The position numbers and the translations under genes are program-made. Positions 62,987 through 64,000 of a stretch of DNA of 64,000 nt are shown in pieces (the stretch's first letter is position 1; every line of letters begins with the position of its first letter). The stretch is from positions 161,508 to 225,507 of the forward strand of contig NZ_JABAIL010000010.1 in the NCBI RefSeq assembly GCF_012641475.1, given 5' to 3'. Below the pieces are notes generated by a model. It did no database searches and was not told where the DNA came from. It saw nothing but the letters and a program-made list of their open reading frames with translations. This DNA comes from Flammeovirga agarivorans (lineage in GTDB: Bacteria; Bacteroidota; Bacteroidia; Cytophagales; Flammeovirgaceae).

Positions 62987-63511
62987 GTGCTAGACGCATT
63001 AATTACATCCAAAACTCGTCTCAAGCTTCTTTTAAAGTTTTTTCTGAACCCAGCAAACACCTCCTACCTAAGAGGTCTTGCCTCTGAATTCTCAGAATCA
63101 ACAAATGCCGTTCGTGTTGAACTGAACCGATTAGAAGAAGCTAATATGTTAGAATCTTTCTTTGAAGGAAATAAGAAGTTTTTTAAAGTAAACACTCAAC
63201 ATCCATTATTTGGAGATATCCAAGCGATAATGTTAAAGTATATTGGGTTAGATACAATCATTGATAAAGTCCTTAGCAATATTGGAAACTTAGAAGAGGT
63301 TCACCTTATTGGAGATCTAGCTGAAGGAAAAAATGCAAATAGTATTGATTTATTAATCAAAGGTGATATTAATGAAGAGTATTTACAGAAAGCTATTAAA
63401 AGAGTTGAGAATACCATTGATAGGAAGATTAATTATACTTTAGATGATAAAAAAATAAATGATTTATCAAACAAAAACCTTTCTCTAAAAATTTTTAGCA
63501 ATAACAGATAA
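62987..63511 (+). CDS. Winged-helix transcriptional regulator of the capsule locus
   Basis: A 174-residue regulator starting at GTG (62987; [15 protein letters not shown]). Residues 1-75 form a winged helix ([29 protein letters not shown]). Residues 80-174 include [21 protein letters not shown], reminiscent of a nucleotidyltransferase-like or ligand-binding domain. The upstream open frame to 62837 covers the structured leader and looks non-coding. Proteins of this type often precede UDP-glucose dehydrogenase in Bacteroidota capsule loci, as here. The target is not known, but auto-regulation through the inverted repeat upstream is possible. Confidence 0.83.
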   Translation: MLDALITSKTRLKLLLKFFLNPANTSYLRGLASEFSESTNAVRVELNRLEEANMLESFFEGNKKFFKVNTQHPLFGDIQAIMLKYIGLDTIIDKVLSNIGNLEEVHLIGDLAEGKNANSIDLLIKGDINEEYLQKAIKRVENTIDRKINYTLDDKKINDLSNKNLSLKIFSNNR

Positions 63512-63536
63512 AATAAACTTCAATTATAAAATTACG

Positions 63537-64000
63537 ATGAAAGAAATCAAAAATATTTGCTGTATAGGCGCTGGATATGTAGGAGGACCTACAATGGCTG
63601 TGATTGCATTAAAAAACCCAAATATTAAAGTAAACATAGTAGATATTAACGCTCAAAGAATAGCTGATTGGAACCATGAAGATTTAGATAAATTACCAAT
63701 TTATGAGCCAGGTTTAGCCGAAGTAGTAGGGCAGACAAGAGGGAAAAATTTATTTTTCTCAACCGATGTTGTACAAGGAATTAAGGATGCAGATATGATC
63801 TTTATTTCTGTAAATACACCTACAAAAACTTATGGTAAAGGAAAAGGTCAAGCGGCTGATTTGAAATATATTGAGCTTTGTGCTCGTCAGATTGCTGAAG
63901 TTGCTGTTAACGATAAAATTGTTGTTGAAAAATCTACTTTACCTGTTAGAACTGCTGAAGCATTAAAGGATATCTTATCAAATTCTGAAAGTAAATTTAA
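63537..64000 (+). CDS. UDP-glucose 6-dehydrogenase, N-terminal part (runs off the window)
   Basis: The frame from the ATG at 63537 stays open to the window edge (154 codons). It encodes the NAD-binding start [18 protein letters not shown], the VDIN strand end, [11 protein letters not shown] and the [19 protein letters not shown] motif, followed by [14 protein letters not shown]. These are UDP-glucose 6-dehydrogenase signatures, close to the eukaryotic-like branch (GKGKGxAADL). The enzyme makes UDP-glucuronate for capsule or exopolysaccharide. The catalytic Cys lies beyond the window. It starts 25 bases after the winged-helix gene, so the two are probably cotranscribed. Confidence 0.93.
   Translation, partial: MKEIKNICCIGAGYVGGPTMAVIALKNPNIKVNIVDINAQRIADWNHEDLDKLPIYEPGLAEVVGQTRGKNLFFSTDVVQGIKDADMIFISVNTPTKTYGKGKGQAADLKYIELCARQIAEVAVNDKIVVEKSTLPVRTAEALKDILSNSESKF

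Noticed and set aside
1..64000. CRISPR arrays, tRNA or rRNA genes, insertion sequences, prophage
   Set aside because: No regularly spaced repeats, cloverleaf-like sequences, rRNA sequence, transposase or integrase frames were seen on either strand.

Overview
The window reads as chromosomal DNA of a Bacteroidota bacterium, most likely a marine Cytophagales (Flammeovirga-like) organism. The reasons are low GC, Bacteroidota-style promoters (TAnnTTTG), a CarboxypepD_reg-type TonB-dependent receptor, a SAM riboswitch before metX, DUF6272/DUF1987 (SiaB/SiaC) proteins, an UpxY-type NusG paralogue before a capsule locus, and protein sequences typical of that phylum. The genus is inference. I saw no rRNA, tRNA, CRISPR array, insertion sequence or prophage.

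Layout. 1-13100 is housekeeping: cytochrome c oxidase subunits I and II, a deoxycytidylate deaminase, carB, hisF, panD, an LPG-synthase-like membrane protein overlapping an rfaE2-like nucleotidyltransferase, an acyl-CoA-binding protein, a DUF2147 protein, a SerB-SerA fusion and a YjbR-like protein. 13350-17413 holds a TonB-dependent receptor, a SAM-I riboswitch with metX, and a small lipoprotein. 17557-24660 is a signalling operon: CheR, CheB without a receiver domain, a membrane GAF protein, a large HAMP/GAF/PAS/PP2C phosphatase, a SiaB-like kinase and a SiaC-like phospho-protein. It is followed by a TerB/FHA-like/ABCG fusion transporter and two secreted proteins (24849-29427).

29579-36793 carries pheA, then an envelope-sensing cluster: a secreted propeller-type protein, a TPR/PD40/OmpA-like protein with no conventional start codon, a YfiR-like periplasmic protein and a hybrid histidine kinase. 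This looks like the YfiB-YfiR-YfiN system with a histidine kinase in place of the diguanylate cyclase. 36845-52818 is mixed: aroQ, HMG-CoA reductase, parC, dapD, DUF1269, a GHL10 glycosidase-like protein, a DPP-IV-like peptidase, a tusA-dsrE-PP2C operon, an SMP-30-like lipoprotein and hemW.

52819-53872 has no gene but holds two strong terminator-like hairpins. 53873-64000 begins a surface polysaccharide region: an outer membrane protein, Wzc-like and Wza-like export proteins, a very large outer-membrane protein with an EF-hand-like loop, an UpxY-like antiterminator, a structured leader, a winged-helix regulator and the start of a UDP-glucose 6-dehydrogenase.

The most interesting theme is that two modules known elsewhere for controlling diguanylate cyclases (SiaABC and YfiBR) both occur here with no GGDEF protein in sight. 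One has no visible output enzyme and the other is wired to a phosphorelay.
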